Notes: generated by a model from the sequence alone, not told the origin. A stretch of 64,000 nucleotides of DNA from Mesoplasma lactucae ATCC 49193 (GCF_002441935.1 NZ_CP023668.1:124001-188000); one strand, 5' to 3'. Positions 1 to 10,672 are shown, counted from the stretch's first letter. Made by a program: numbers and translations.

Positions 1-1536
1 GATTGAAATAGTCCAACTGTTTCTGGCTATAGCTATGGAAGAGATTATAAGAGTGCTTTATATTCTGGGGCTTATTTACCAGATAAAGTTAACCCTTCTA
101 CTTCAATTAGTTTAAAGAAAAATAATAACTACTTTAAAGCCGATGAAACTTACATTAAAAAAATAATCTTAAACTATCCAAAAAACCAGACACCTTCAAA
201 CTTAGCTTTTTTATTTGAAACTAACGATTTATCATTAGCACCAATTTCTTCAACTGATACTCACTCTTGATACAAATACATTGGTAAAGGAAATAATACT
301 GAAACTGCTAAATTTGGTGGAGTTCACGATTCATTCTTAGGAACTCCGTCGACTTCATTCTTACTTTACAATTATGGATATAAAACAAATCCTGATTCTA
401 AAGACCAAAAACCAGAAGACGTATTACAAAATCAAGTTTTAGCTCAACAATCAACAAGAGCTTTAATCTCATATGGAATGGATAGAAGTAAGGCTGCTAA
501 ATTCTTCTCACAAGAACTAGATTCTTCTAAACCATCATCCGCACCATCATCATTATTAAGAAACGTTTATACTACACCAAACTTAGTAAGTGATAATGGA
601 AAAGATTATGTTGAATATATTCAAGATGAATATTCAAAAGAATTTGGACAAAGTAAACCTTCAACTTCAGGATTTAACCCTAAAGGAGATGGAGTAATCT
701 TACAAGATGGTAGTGACGCTTATAAAGAAAATGACGAGTTCGCTTTAAAAACAATTACAGATCCTCAACTTAAACAACAATTCATTGATGCTAAAGAGAA
801 CTACGAAGCTAAAATGCAAATCTTAATGAAACAAGTTAGAAAAGATTCTAAACTTGGTGAAAACCAAACTGTTTCATTCAACTTCTTAGCAAATGGTTCT
901 GATAAAACCACTTTAAACCCAAGATTAAGAGACATGTTTGACTCATTTAGTAATCTTAAAAATAACCCGATTAAAATTAATGTTATGGAATCACAAGACA
1001 GTGGAGATTATTCTACTATTCAACGTACTCCAACTTGAAACATGATGATTGCTGGATGATCACCAGACTATGCCGATCCTTCAACATACTTAAATACAAT
1101 CGGATATGGTGGAGATTATGGAAGTTACAATAACTTAACAAAAATTATTTCAAAAGATAAAACAACTGGTAAATTAAAAGGAAACAATAAGGCTTTTGAT
1201 GCTTTAGCAACTGATTTACAAAGTTATGGCGATGCTTTAAATTTTGCAAATAAAGAATTTGATATCAACACCCGTTTAACAAGTTATTCAAAAGCTGAAA
1301 CCCTAGCTTTATATCAAAAACAATTTATTCTACCAATGTTTATTAAAACACCGGTAGAAGCGCCAGCACTTTCATACTTAGATCAATTCACAAGACCAAG
1401 TGTTGCTTATGGAACTTGCTTTACTAGAATGTCTGGAGTAAAAATGACTCCAAAACTTTGAACCAAAGAACAATATAACCAACATAAGGCCGAATGAGAA
1501 CAAGGCGTAACTGATGCCAATAAACCAAAACAATAA
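1..1536 (+). CDS. oppA: Oligopeptide ABC transporter substrate-binding protein, C-terminal part (5' end outside window)
   Basis: An open frame (TGA read as Trp) enters from the left edge and ends at TAA 1534-1536, giving 511 visible residues. It contains the stretch GWSPDYADPSTYL near residue 352, a hallmark of the C-terminal lobe of SBP family 5 (OppA/DppA) proteins. These are surface lipoproteins that hand peptides to an OppBCDF importer. The start, signal peptide and lipobox lie outside the window, so oppBCDF is probably upstream. A long hairpin terminator follows directly. The insert-rich, mollicute-type sequence makes the substrate uncertain; peptide is the family expectation. Confidence 0.85.
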
Positions 1537-1549
1537 TTAATAAAATGGA

Positions 1550-1600
1550 AATTATTCCAAAAAAGTTCAAAAAAAATGGAACTTTTTATTGGAATGATTT
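1550..1600 (+). terminator. Intrinsic terminator after oppA
   Basis: A long imperfect hairpin with arms ATTATTCCAA..AAAAGTTC and GAACTTTTTATTGGAAT is followed by a T-rich tract. It lies just past the oppA stop codon. Confidence 0.7.
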
Positions 1601-1676
1601 TTATTTGTAACTATTTCAAAATAAGAATATTATAAAAGTGTGGTTGTTAATCACATGTTAATTTATTTCATAATTT

Positions 1677-1682
1677 TATACT
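1677..1682 (+). promoter_or_regulatory. -10 box of candidate small RNA
   Basis: TATACT ends 5 bases before G1688, exactly where the closing helix of the candidate RNA begins. No convincing -35 box is visible. Confidence 0.5.
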
Positions 1683-1687
1683 TTAAT

Positions 1688-1848
1688 GTTAGGCGATAAA
1701 AATAATAATATTTTTGTCTTTGTGATATAAAACTCATTTTATAACTTGTTAACTATTTCCCTTAAAATTAAACGATTAAATCGTTCTTATCCGATGCCTA
1801 ACATCTAGTACTTCGAAGAACAGCTCTTTCCCGGCTGTTCTTTTTTTT
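1688..1848 (+). ncRNA. Candidate structured small RNA, family unknown
   Basis: This 161-base element lies in a 410-base gap between oppA and ftsK and has no coding frame. Its first bases GTTAGGC (1688-1694) pair perfectly with GCCTAAC (1796-1802), and the helix continues with GATAA against TTATC after a small bulge. An inner hairpin (AACGAT/ATCGTT) lies just inside. A strong terminator stem GAACAGC/GCTGTTC followed by eight T closes it at 1818-1848, and a -10 box sits correctly spaced in front. It is not recognisable as SRP RNA, tmRNA or RNase P by conserved motifs. A 6S-like RNA or a mollicute-specific RNA is possible. It could also be an ftsK leader, but the terminator argues for an independent transcript. 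Confidence 0.55.
1818..1848 (+). terminator. Terminator of the candidate small RNA
   Basis: Perfect stem GAACAGC (1818-1824) with GCTGTTC (1834-1840), extendable by AA/TT, followed by TTTTTTTT. Confidence 0.85.
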
Positions 1849-1946
1849 GCGTTTTTTTGAAAAATAGTTTCAGATAGAAACAATTAAGAAAATGGCGTAA
1901 AATCTAGTAAAATAGTTATTAAAGACTATGTAGGTGAAAGATAAAT

Positions 1947-4655
1947 ATGCGAAAAAAGAAAATTAAAGAAATTTCTGGGTCAAATACTGATGGGAGCATT
2001 TTGACTAGCAAGAATTATAACGATGATCGAACAATCATCTTTCAAACAGAGAAAAAACCTCACAAAAAAGATTCAATAGCCTGGTTAGTAGGCTCAATTA
2101 CCTTCTTTTTACTTTTAGTATTATCAGTTGGTAGGTTTTTAACAATAGGAGCATTTTTAGATGATATTTTCTTCAACTTCTTATTTGGTTGATTAAAATA
2201 TCCTGTTTATCTCTTATTATTTGCTTTTGATATCTCGATTTTGGTTGGAATTAAATTCAGAATGAAGAAAAGTTTTGTATTCATGATTCTAGCCATTACC
2301 TTTTCAATAGCATGAATTATTTCAACTTCATTATTATTGAACTTAGATGTTCATAAAGAAGATGGAATAAAGCTTTGAAATAAAGATATTTTTCCAAAAT
2401 CAGTTAGTGTCTACTCACAGAATTGATATGATAACTCAATTTTAGGTACAACCTTCCGAGACGAACCTGGACACAAAAAATATCTGATTTATCCAAGTTA
2501 TGGATATGTGAACTTATATCAAGGTGGAGGATTCATTGGAACTTTCTTAAGTGGAATCTTTGGATATTTAAGTTTACCCGGAAGCTTAGTTTTGGCTTTC
2601 TTCTGTTTATTCTTATCACTTGTTTGATTTTTAACAGGAACACCATTTTTCCTATTCTATTCAAAAGAAAAAAGAAAAGGAAAAAGAGTTCGTGTTTTAC
2701 CTTTAGCTTATAAAAATAATCCTCATGTTAATGGACAAGAAGCTGATAAAACTCCAAAACCATTTATTGAAGATGATGTTGAAAGAACAGATAGACCAAG
2801 ACAAATTGGTCCAAAGAAATCGTTAGCTGATAGTATTGCTTGAAATGAACCAGATGATGATGACTTAGAAACATTTTCAGTTTTAAGAGATAGTGATGAA
2901 ACTGATTATGAAAATGTTGGTAAAAAAATGTTAGAAGAACATGTTCCAGAAAAACCAGCACAACCAACAGTTAGTTTAGATACTAAAACTGATGAACCAA
3001 TTATTGATGATACTTTAGAAACATTTGATTCTTATACTCAAGATTCGATTCATGTTGATAATCTTGATGATTCAATCTTTTATGATGAAATTATGAAAGA
3101 TGAAGAACCAGAACAAAACGATAAAACTGAATATGATTCATTTACTTTCGATGATTTAGATAGTGAGACTCTTGCTACAATTCAACAATTAGAAGAAGAT
3201 GAAACTATTTCAAAAACAGTTGGTAATGACGCTTATCAATTACCAAGTTTAGATCTTTTAAATGATGTGAGAACTGATCCAAGAGTTATTAAACTAAATG
3301 AAGATAATGCCAGACAAAAAGCAGAAGCAATTAATCAAACTTTTGCTGAATTTAAAGTTAATGCTAAAGTTGTTAATACAATAATTGGTCCTGCTGTTAC
3401 TAAATTTGAAATTAAACCTGATAAAGGAACTAAAGCAAACTCAATTGCTAACTTAGAAGCTGATTTAAAACTTGCTTTAGCAACTCAAAATATTCGTATT
3501 GAATCACCAATTCCTGGTAAAAGTTTAGTTGGAATTGAGATTCCAAACGTTAAACCAACAATGGTTGGTTTAAAAGAAATCTTAAGAGATTTACCATCGA
3601 GTGATGCTGATGACAAACTAATCTTTGGATTAGGAAAAGACGTTGTTAATAAATCTATTTTTGGTGATATTCAAAAAATGCCTCACTTACTGGTAGCTGG
3701 AAGTACAGGTTCTGGTAAATCTGTTATGACTAATACTTTAATTACTTCAATTCTTTTAAGAGCAAAACCAAGTGAAGTTAAATTATTATTAATCGATCCA
3801 AAACAAGTTGAATTAGCGATTTATAGTGATGTTCCTCATATGTTAGCTCCTGTTATTTCAGATATGTCTAAAGCTACAAGAGCTTTAAATGTTGTTGTAG
3901 CTGAAATGGATCGTCGTTATAAATTATTTGCTGAAGGTCGTGCTAGAAACCTTGAAGGATATAATGCTAAACAAAAGGATCCAAAAGATAAAGTCCCATA
4001 CTATGTTGTTGTAATTGATGAACTTGCAGATTTAATGATTACTGGCGACAGAAAAGAAGTTGAAGATGCCATTCAAAGAATTACTCAGATGGGAAGGGCT
4101 GCTGGAATTCACTTAATAGTAGCAACTCAAAGACCTTCAGTTGATGTTATTACTGGAGTTATTAAAGCAAATATTCCAACCAGAATTGCTTTTAGAGTTT
4201 CTTCTGGAATTGATAGTCGAACAATTCTTGATGCATCTGGAGCTGAAAACTTAACTGGTAAAGGAGATATGTTATATCGTGCTCCAAATACTACTGATTT
4301 ATTACGTGCTCAAGGAGCTTATCTAAGTGATGAAGAAATTGATCGTGTTGTTGATTGAGTATGTCAACAACAAGATAAGAACTATAATAAAGCTTTTACA
4401 GAACTAAATAGCAAAGTTGCTAATAACAACGCTAATAATGGTAAAGAACATGATGAATTATTTGAAGAAGTTAAACAATTTGCTATTAATGAAGGAGCGA
4501 TTTCAACTTCATTAATTCAAAGAAAATTTAACATTGGTTATAATCGTGCTGCAAATATTGTTGATGATTTAGAAGCAAACCAAATTATTGGTCCACAAAA
4601 CGGTTCTAAACCAAGAGAAGTCTACTTAAAACCAGACCAAGAACGAAGCTTATAG
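1947..4655 (+). CDS. ftsK: DNA translocase FtsK/SpoIIIE
   Basis: The 902-residue protein moves DNA at the division septum. About four membrane segments lie in residues 45-230, followed by an acidic linker (residues 270-420). The motor has Walker A GSTGSGKS at 585-592 and Walker B VVIDELADL around 687-696, and ATQRPSVDVITG is the usual motor sequence. The last ~65 residues form the winged-helix gamma domain (DELFEEVKQFAINEGAIS...). The ATG at 1947 follows AGGTGAAAG. Several in-frame TGA codons encode Trp. The linker is short compared with E. coli FtsK and fits the SpoIIIE-like proteins of Firmicutes. A terminator follows at 4681. Confidence 0.95.
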
Positions 4656-4680
4656 TAATGGTGCTATAATAAAAACAATA

Positions 4681-4717
4681 ATCAAACCTTTAATTAAGAA
4701 TAAGGTTTGATTTTTTT
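4681..4717 (+). terminator. Intrinsic terminator after ftsK
   Basis: ATCAAACCTT (4681-4690) pairs with AAGGTTTGAT (4702-4711), followed by T's. A TATAAT at 4665-4670 lies just upstream and may be fortuitous. Confidence 0.85.
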
Positions 4718-4766
4718 ATTTCAAAAGCATATATTGTTAAAGATTAAAAAAAGGAAATCAAAAATA

Positions 4767-5360
4767 ATGAAACAACAAAAACCAATTACATTAACTTATA
4801 GTACTATTCCAGATGAAAAAGATGCTTTAGATCTTTTTAAACATTTAGATAAGGTAGAAAAAGATATGAATAAAGACTTCAATAAAGAAGAAGGTTTTGA
4901 AGCAATCTTTAGAGAAAAATACCAACCCTTTAAAGAAGATAAAGACTTACAATGAAGTGAAGAACAACCATTAGTAATTCGTTGATCTTTAAGAATGAGT
5001 TTAGAAAAACCAATCAAAGATATTATGATTGATAAAACTGATTCAATTAATCAAAGTTATGAAGAATATATGAAAACTGAAGATCACTTTGATTACACTT
5101 TAATTGATGAAATTGTTAACCGTTTAAAAGATTTAGTAATTGATGTTTATGAAAAACATATTCCCTTTTCTTTTAATGAATTATTTGAAGCATTTAGAGA
5201 AGACCAAAGTTCATTTGGTTTTGATTTATATCAACTAAATGCTGTGAAAACTAGTGAAGGACATATCTTTATTATTGATACTAAATCTGCTGAAGATAAC
5301 GGAATATTACAACAAATTTGTGAAGAAGTTCCAAATAGAATCAAATTACGCAGAAGATAA
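4767..5360 (+). CDS. Hypothetical cytosolic protein
   Basis: The frame encodes 197 residues, acidic and without signal peptide or membrane segment. The ATG at 4767 is preferred over an upstream in-frame ATG at 4707, because AAGGAAA precedes it and the earlier part overlaps the ftsK terminator. Two in-frame TGA codons (around residues 63 and 76) are read as Trp. The N-terminal half is rich in D/E/K and the C-terminal half looks globular (IDEIVNRLKDLVIDVYEKHIPFS). I do not recognise a family. It is followed after 38 bases by a membrane protein gene and may share its transcript. Confidence 0.75.
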
Positions 5361-5398
5361 TTTAATAGATTATAATTTAATAAAAAGGACTTTTATTT

Positions 5399-6796
5399 AT
5401 GCGCGAATCAACTTCTGATAACTTAATTAAATATTTAAACACCCAAAGAAAAAAGTTCTTAAATACAGTTTATATTAACCTTGTTTTACTTACAGGGTTA
5501 TTTATTTTTTTAACATTAAATATTTATTCATCTGTGAAAGATGTTAATAATAGTGCTCCTGACCGTATTTTAATTTATGTAACTTTAGGCTTTTTAATAC
5601 TTTGAAGTAATTGATTCTTTTTAAAGAATTTAATTGGTTCAATTGTAATTAAGAAGTTAGAAAAACTTCTTTCTTCAGATAAAGTAACTGCTTTAGATTT
5701 ATCAAGATTTCCATTATTTTGAATTTTTTCTGGAACTTATTATCATTTAATTGAAGAAGAATTAGATAAACTTATTGATAAGTTTGATTTACATCAGAAA
5801 AAAGAAAAGGCAAACTTAATTTTCTTAAACTTTAAATTAGGTTTTGTTTCTTTCTTCATTTTGTTATGAGGAATTTCATATTATGTTTCAATGGTGATTT
5901 ATTTTAAAAATTCAGATTTTTCATCTCATTGAGAATTAATCTTCGGATTAGTAATGATGATTGCAGCTTTTTTAATTGTTTTTATTTTTACAATTCCAAG
6001 ACAAATTATTATTAATAAAAAATTAAATGATTTAGAAAAACAAAATCTTGATGACTATGATTATTATGAAAATAAACGTTTCTTTGCTATGAGAACTACT
6101 TTAGAAAAACTTCATAAAACTAAAGAAGTAGTTAAAGAAACAAAAGCTGTTGTTAAAGATGGTAAAGATTTAATTAACGATAATAAAAAACTTGTTGAGG
6201 ATTTAACAAAACAAGGAGCTAATAAAGTTGAAATTACAAAAGCTTTATTAGATAAATATAAACCATTTGTTAAAAACTTATTAGAAGATTTTATTACTCA
6301 AAGAAAAGCTGAAATTGCTATAGCTGTTATTCAAAAGAAAAACGAAATTGAAACTAAAAAAGATCTTGCTATAAACACTATTAAAAATAACGTTCAAGAT
6401 GCAAAATTAAAAAAAGAATTAATTAAAACTACGAAGAATGATGCAAAATTAGCTTTAAAAGAAGTTAAAGAAAACAAAGAAGAATACCTAAAATTAATTA
6501 AGGAAAATCTTCCAATATTTGAGAAATTATTGGAAGATTTCCTAAAAAACCATGAAGATGAACTTTATGATTTTGTTGTTGAACAAATTATTGCCACAGA
6601 AAAAGTTGATGAAGAACGCTTCTTAAAGATTGCAAACAAAGCAAAACCATATGTTCAAGATGCTATTAAGCAATTTGTTTCTGAAAACAAAGAAGAAATT
6701 CTAACAACTTTAATTAATGGAAAAAATAAAGCTAAAAACACTAAACAAAATGTAAAAACAAAGATTACTGATAAAAAGGATAGCAAGAAAAAATAG
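5399..6796 (+). CDS. Membrane protein with four N-terminal TM segments and a long charged helical tail
   Basis: The 465-residue protein has two paired hydrophobic segments at about residues 21-45 and 60-85, and two more at about 140-165 and 180-200. From residue 230 to the end it is lysine/glutamate-rich and helical (KEVVKETKAVVKDGKDLIND), ending in a basic K-T/K-D tail. RBS AAAAGGAC precedes the ATG. Five TGA codons in the first 185 codons are Trp. The tail should lie in the cytoplasm. No enzymatic motif is visible and the function is unknown. uvrC starts 20 bases after the stop, so the two are probably co-transcribed. Confidence 0.8.
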
Positions 6797-6816
6797 ACTA
6801 GAAAGGATTTGATATT

Positions 6817-8625
6817 ATGAGTGGAAACATGAAAACCAGCTATAACTCTCCAGAGTTAGAAGCTAAAGTTAAAAACTTGCCACATAAACCTGGTTGTTAT
6901 ATCTACTATAACAAAGAAGGAAAAGTTATTTATGTTGGTAAAGCAAAAGACTTAAGAAAACGTGTAACTTCATATTTTAACCGTGTTCAAAATATCAAAA
7001 CCACAAGATTAGTTCGTGATATTGCTGATTTAAGATTCTTTGTTGTTAACAATGAAGCAGAATCATTTCTTTTAGAATCAAACTTAATTAAAAAATATCG
7101 TCCAAGATATAACATTCTTTTAAATGACGATAAATCTTATCCATATATCACGATTACAAATGAAAAAGATACCCAATATCGTTATGTGAGAAAGTATGAT
7201 AAACGTGCTTTAAGAAACTATGGACCATTTCCCCAAGGAAGTAATGCTAGAAGTATTTTAAGAATTCTTGAACGTTTATTTCCTTTAAGAAGATGTAAAG
7301 GGAATTTAGGAAAACCATGTATTCATTATCATATTGACCAATGTTCTGGTGCTTGTTTTAAAGATGTTCCAAGAGAATATTACATGGAACAAATTAAACA
7401 TATTGATAAATTCTTTAAAGGAAATACTAAAGAAGTTGAAGAAAATTTAAAGAAAAAAATGTATAACGCTTCTGATAATCAACAATATGAAGAAGCTGGC
7501 AGAATTAAAGAACTTTTATTAAGTTTAGATTATGCTTTATCAAAACAAGAAGTAACGATTGATGATGATAAAAACCGCGATGCAATTGCTTATAAACTTG
7601 ATGATGAAAAGATTGTGTTTGTAACTTTATTCTATCGTTCAGGACACTTATTATATAAAGATGAATCTGTTCACAATTACTATGGTCAAGATGTTGAAGA
7701 ATTGGTTGGAAACTATATTAACCAAATTTATCAAAAGAACGTTTTACCAGATCAAATTATTGTTCCAGATTCAATTGATTTATATCAACTAGAAGATAAA
7801 TTGAAACCAATTGCTACACACCCGATTACTAATAAAGAAATTTCTTTATACCATTTAGCAGAAGAAAATGCTGAAGAAGGTTTACATCAAGCACATTTAA
7901 AAGCACAAACTGTTAATAATAATGAAGAAAAAGTTTTACAAGACTTACAAAACCTTTTACATTTGCCAACCTTCCCACAAGACATTGAAATGTTTGATAT
8001 TTCCAATTTAGGAAATGATTTTGTGACTGGAAGTTGTGTTGTTTATAAAGGTGGAAAACCAGATCGTAATTCATTTAGAAAATATAATATTGAAATTGAT
8101 GAACAAGATGATGCTTCAAGATTAAAAAATATGTTGTATCGTCGTTATCAAAAAGCTTTGGTTGAAGAACGCGAACTTCCAGATTTAATTATTATGGATG
8201 GTGGAATGAACCAAGTTCATGCGGCAAAAGAAATCTTATCTAGTTTAGATTTAGATATTCCGGTAATTGGTTTAGTTAAAAATAATCACCATAATACAGA
8301 AAAAATCTTAGACTTAAATGAACAAGAAGTTAGTTTAGACAAACGTTCACCAATCTATAACTTATTAGCAAACATTCAAACAAGAGTTGATACTTATGCT
8401 AAATCTGGCTTTAGACAAAAACAAAACCGTAGTTTTTTAACTAATGAATTAGAACACATTAAAGGGTTAGGAAAAAAGAAAATCCAAGACCTAAACAAAA
8501 CTTATCAAACCATCGGTGATATGAAAAAAGCATCATATGAAGAATTAAATCAAGTTGTAAAGAACAAAGAAACAACTAAAAACTTATATAATCACTTACA
8601 TAATGAAGATTTAGAAAATAAATAA
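6817..8625 (+). CDS. uvrC: Excinuclease ABC subunit C
   Basis: UvrC (602 residues) is the dual-incision nuclease of nucleotide excision repair. The GIY-YIG domain spans about residues 20-100 (GCYIYYNKEGKVIYVGKAKDL). A UVR motif that binds UvrB lies near 200-235. The RNase H-like 5'-incision domain is in the middle (EMFDISNLGNDFVTGSCVV, then IIMDGGMNQVHAAKEIL). The C-terminus has helix-hairpin-helix sequence (HIKGLGKKKIQDL). Length is normal for the family. ATG 6817 follows AGAAAGGA with a 9-10 base gap; ATG 6832 is an alternative start without a better RBS. Confidence 0.96.
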   Translation: MSGNMKTSYNSPELEAKVKNLPHKPGCYIYYNKEGKVIYVGKAKDLRKRVTSYFNRVQNIKTTRLVRDIADLRFFVVNNEAESFLLESNLIKKYRPRYNILLNDDKSYPYITITNEKDTQYRYVRKYDKRALRNYGPFPQGSNARSILRILERLFPLRRCKGNLGKPCIHYHIDQCSGACFKDVPREYYMEQIKHIDKFFKGNTKEVEENLKKKMYNASDNQQYEEAGRIKELLLSLDYALSKQEVTIDDDKNRDAIAYKLDDEKIVFVTLFYRSGHLLYKDESVHNYYGQDVEELVGNYINQIYQKNVLPDQIIVPDSIDLYQLEDKLKPIATHPITNKEISLYHLAEENAEEGLHQAHLKAQTVNNNEEKVLQDLQNLLHLPTFPQDIEMFDISNLGNDFVTGSCVVYKGGKPDRNSFRKYNIEIDEQDDASRLKNMLYRRYQKALVEERELPDLIIMDGGMNQVHAAKEILSSLDLDIPVIGLVKNNHHNTEKILDLNEQEVSLDKRSPIYNLLANIQTRVDTYAKSGFRQKQNRSFLTNELEHIKGLGKKKIQDLNKTYQTIGDMKKASYEELNQVVKNKETTKNLYNHLHNEDLENK

Positions 8626-8634
8626 CCCTATATT

Positions 8635-8663
8635 TTGATTTAACAAATTATAGTAGGTATAAT
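8635..8663 (+). promoter_or_regulatory. greA promoter
   Basis: TTGATT (8635-8640), a 17-base spacer and TATAAT (8658-8663) form a near-consensus sigma-A promoter 33 bases before the greA start codon. Confidence 0.85.
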
Positions 8664-8695
8664 TTAAAAAGTTGAAAATTGGAGGTACTTTTAAA

Positions 8696-9166
8696 ATGGC
8701 AGATAACAATATCATTTTGACAAAAGAAGGATTAGAAGAAAAACGTAAAGAACTACGTCGTTTAATTGACGTAGTTCGTCCACAAGTTATTGAAGAACTT
8801 GTTGAAGCACGTAACCAAGGGGACTTATCAGAAAACGCTGATTATGATGCAGCGCGTAACAAACAAGCTGAAGTTGAAGCAAAAATTAAAAGCTTAGAAG
8901 CGATGATTTCAAAAGCCCAAGTTATTGAAAACAATGGTAAAAAAGGTGAAATCAAAGTTGGGAGTCAAGTAACTTATACTAACGTAAAAACAAAACAAGA
9001 ACACACAGTTAAAATTGTTGGAGGAGTTGAAGCTGATCCTTTCAAAGGATTGATTTCAAATGAATCTCCATTGGCAAAAGCAATGCTTGGTCATAAAGTT
9101 GATGAAACTGTTGAAGTTCGTGATGTAACTAATCCTTACAAAATTAAAATTACACAAGTTAAATAA
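8696..9166 (+). CDS. greA: Transcription elongation factor GreA
   Basis: GreA (156 residues) enters the RNA polymerase secondary channel and stimulates cleavage of backtracked RNA. The N-terminal antiparallel coiled coil carries the acidic tip (QGDLSENADYDAARNKQ, about residues 38-54). The C-terminal FKBP-like domain includes NESPLAKAMLGHKVDE. The start at 8696 follows a perfect GGAGGT; an earlier in-frame ATG at 8672 lies before this RBS and is rejected. It has its own promoter and a terminator, so it is monocistronic. Confidence 0.97.
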   Translation: MADNNIILTKEGLEEKRKELRRLIDVVRPQVIEELVEARNQGDLSENADYDAARNKQAEVEAKIKSLEAMISKAQVIENNGKKGEIKVGSQVTYTNVKTKQEHTVKIVGGVEADPFKGLISNESPLAKAMLGHKVDETVEVRDVTNPYKIKITQVK

Positions 9167-9174
9167 TAATATTG

Positions 9175-9210
9175 CCCAAAAAGAATCATTTACTTCTTTT
9201 TGGGTTTTTT
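9175..9210 (+). terminator. Terminator after greA
   Basis: CCCAAAAAGAA (9175-9185) pairs with TTCTTTTTGGG (9194-9204), followed by six T. Confidence 0.9.
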
Positions 9211-9231
9211 AAAAGAAAGAAGAATTAGAAG

Positions 9232-10110
9232 ATGTTTATTCAAAAAACCTTTAAAAACCATTTACCAACTATTTATTTAATTGGAACTCCAATTGGTAAT
9301 CTTGAAGATATTAGTTTTCGCGCCATCGATACTTTTAAAAGTGTTGATGCGATTTTATGTGAAGATACTAGAACTAGTAGTGTCTTTTTAAAACACTACG
9401 AAATTAATAAACCCTTAATTTCTTTACATAAATTTAATGAAGCTGAACGCGTTGATTTAATTATTGAACATTTAAATAAACATGAAAACCTAGCACAAAT
9501 TTCAGATGCAGGAGTACCAGCAATTTCAGATCCAGGCGCAAAACTAATTAATATTTTAAGATATGAAAGAAACTATGATTTTAACGTCAGTGCGATTAAT
9601 GTTGGTCCTGCTTATATTCATGCGATTTGTATGAGCGGGTTTACTTTAAAAGAAAACTTCTTTTATGGTTTTATTGAAAACAAAAATGATGCTTCAAAGA
9701 AAAAAGAATTAAGAGAAGTTTTTAAAAGCCATGAAAACGAAATTATTTCTTTCTATGAATCAGTACACAGAATTAAGCAAACTATTAATACGATGAATGA
9801 AATTTTAGCTTCAGACACTAGAATTACCTTGAACCGCGAATTAACTAAACTAAATGAAGAAGTCATTTATGGAACTATAAAAGAAGTAAATGATTTTATT
9901 AATAGTGATGACTTTATACAAAAAGGAGAATTTGTCATTGTTATTGAAAATTTAAAAACTAAAAAAGAAGTTTCAGAACAAGAACTAATTGAATTAATGA
10001 ATGAAGAAATCAATAAAGGCTTAAAAGTTAAACAAGCAGCAAGTGTTGTTGCAAATGAATATGATTTAACAAAAAACTATCTTTACGATTTATATTTAAA
10101 AAATAAATAG
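9232..10110 (+). CDS. rsmI: 16S rRNA (cytidine-1402-2'-O)-methyltransferase RsmI
   Basis: The 292-residue protein is a tetrapyrrole-methylase-fold enzyme that 2'-O-methylates C1402 of 16S rRNA with SAM. Signatures are YLIGTPIGNLEDISFRA at the N-terminus, CEDTRTSS near residue 43, and ISDAGVPAISDPGAKL, the SAM-binding loop. Length matches the family. It starts 21 bases after the greA terminator; no strong RBS is seen beyond a purine tract (AAAGAAGAATTAGAAG). Confidence 0.94.
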   Translation: MFIQKTFKNHLPTIYLIGTPIGNLEDISFRAIDTFKSVDAILCEDTRTSSVFLKHYEINKPLISLHKFNEAERVDLIIEHLNKHENLAQISDAGVPAISDPGAKLINILRYERNYDFNVSAINVGPAYIHAICMSGFTLKENFFYGFIENKNDASKKKELREVFKSHENEIISFYESVHRIKQTINTMNEILASDTRITLNRELTKLNEEVIYGTIKEVNDFINSDDFIQKGEFVIVIENLKTKKEVSEQELIELMNEEINKGLKVKQAASVVANEYDLTKNYLYDLYLKNK

Positions 10111-10159
10111 GACAATTTTTAAAATAATTTCTTATACCTATATGGAAAGGAAATTATTT

Positions 10160-10615
10160 ATGCGCAAACTTAATAACCATGAAAAGAAAAAAATAAAAGC
10201 TGGTAAAGGAGCTAGCGGTGCTTTATTTGGCGGAATCGCTAATATGATTAAAGCTGCTGGTAGTTTTATTACTGACTTTGTTGGAACAATTGCTACAACT
10301 GTTTTTATGTTTACTGATAAAGGACATCACGACAAAGCCAGTTATAAAATGGGTTCTAACCAAATAACTATTGACGATCAAAAGAGTAATGAATTAAGAG
10401 AAAAAGCATTAAGTGACCAACAAAAAGAGATTTTAAAACACGATTTAAAAGACAGAGACGAATTAATTAAACAACAACAAGAACCAGAATATAAACTCCC
10501 CCACACCCAACATGAAATAAAAACATATGATTATGACTTACTAGAGCACAACGATGCAGTTTTATCACATACTGAAAATGATTATCAATCTCATGATTTA
10601 TACGATTTCTCCTAA
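10160..10615 (+). CDS. Small protein with double-glycine-like leader and glycine-rich hydrophobic segment
   Basis: The frame gives 151 residues. ATG 10160 is chosen because AAAGGAAA lies just upstream; an in-frame ATG at 10142 precedes that RBS. The N-terminus MRKLNNHEKKKIKAG resembles class II bacteriocin leaders (L-x-x-x-E-x-x-x-I-x-G-G). It is followed by a small-residue-rich hydrophobic stretch (GASGALFGGIANMIKAAGSF) and a second one to about residue 55. The rest is hydrophilic and ends YDFS. No immunity gene or processing ABC transporter is adjacent. The resemblance is by eye only; it may instead be a membrane-anchored cytosolic protein of unknown role. A terminator follows. Confidence 0.7.
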   Translation: MRKLNNHEKKKIKAGKGASGALFGGIANMIKAAGSFITDFVGTIATTVFMFTDKGHHDKASYKMGSNQITIDDQKSNELREKALSDQQKEILKHDLKDRDELIKQQQEPEYKLPHTQHEIKTYDYDLLEHNDAVLSHTENDYQSHDLYDFS

Positions 10616-10636
10616 TGAGAATCTGATAAATCCAAC

Positions 10637-10667
10637 AACATTGTTTTTATAAAATAAATGTTTTTTA
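10637..10667 (+). terminator. Terminator after the 10160 gene
   Basis: AACATT (10637-10642) pairs with AATGTT (10657-10662), with an A/T inner stem, followed by T6. Confidence 0.6.
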
Positions 10668-10672
10668 TTTCC

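Noticed and set aside
1688-1848. tRNA, tmRNA, RNase P or SRP RNA at this locus
   Set aside because: No CCA-type acceptor, tag frame, or conserved RNase P/SRP motifs can be read; it is kept only as an unnamed candidate RNA.
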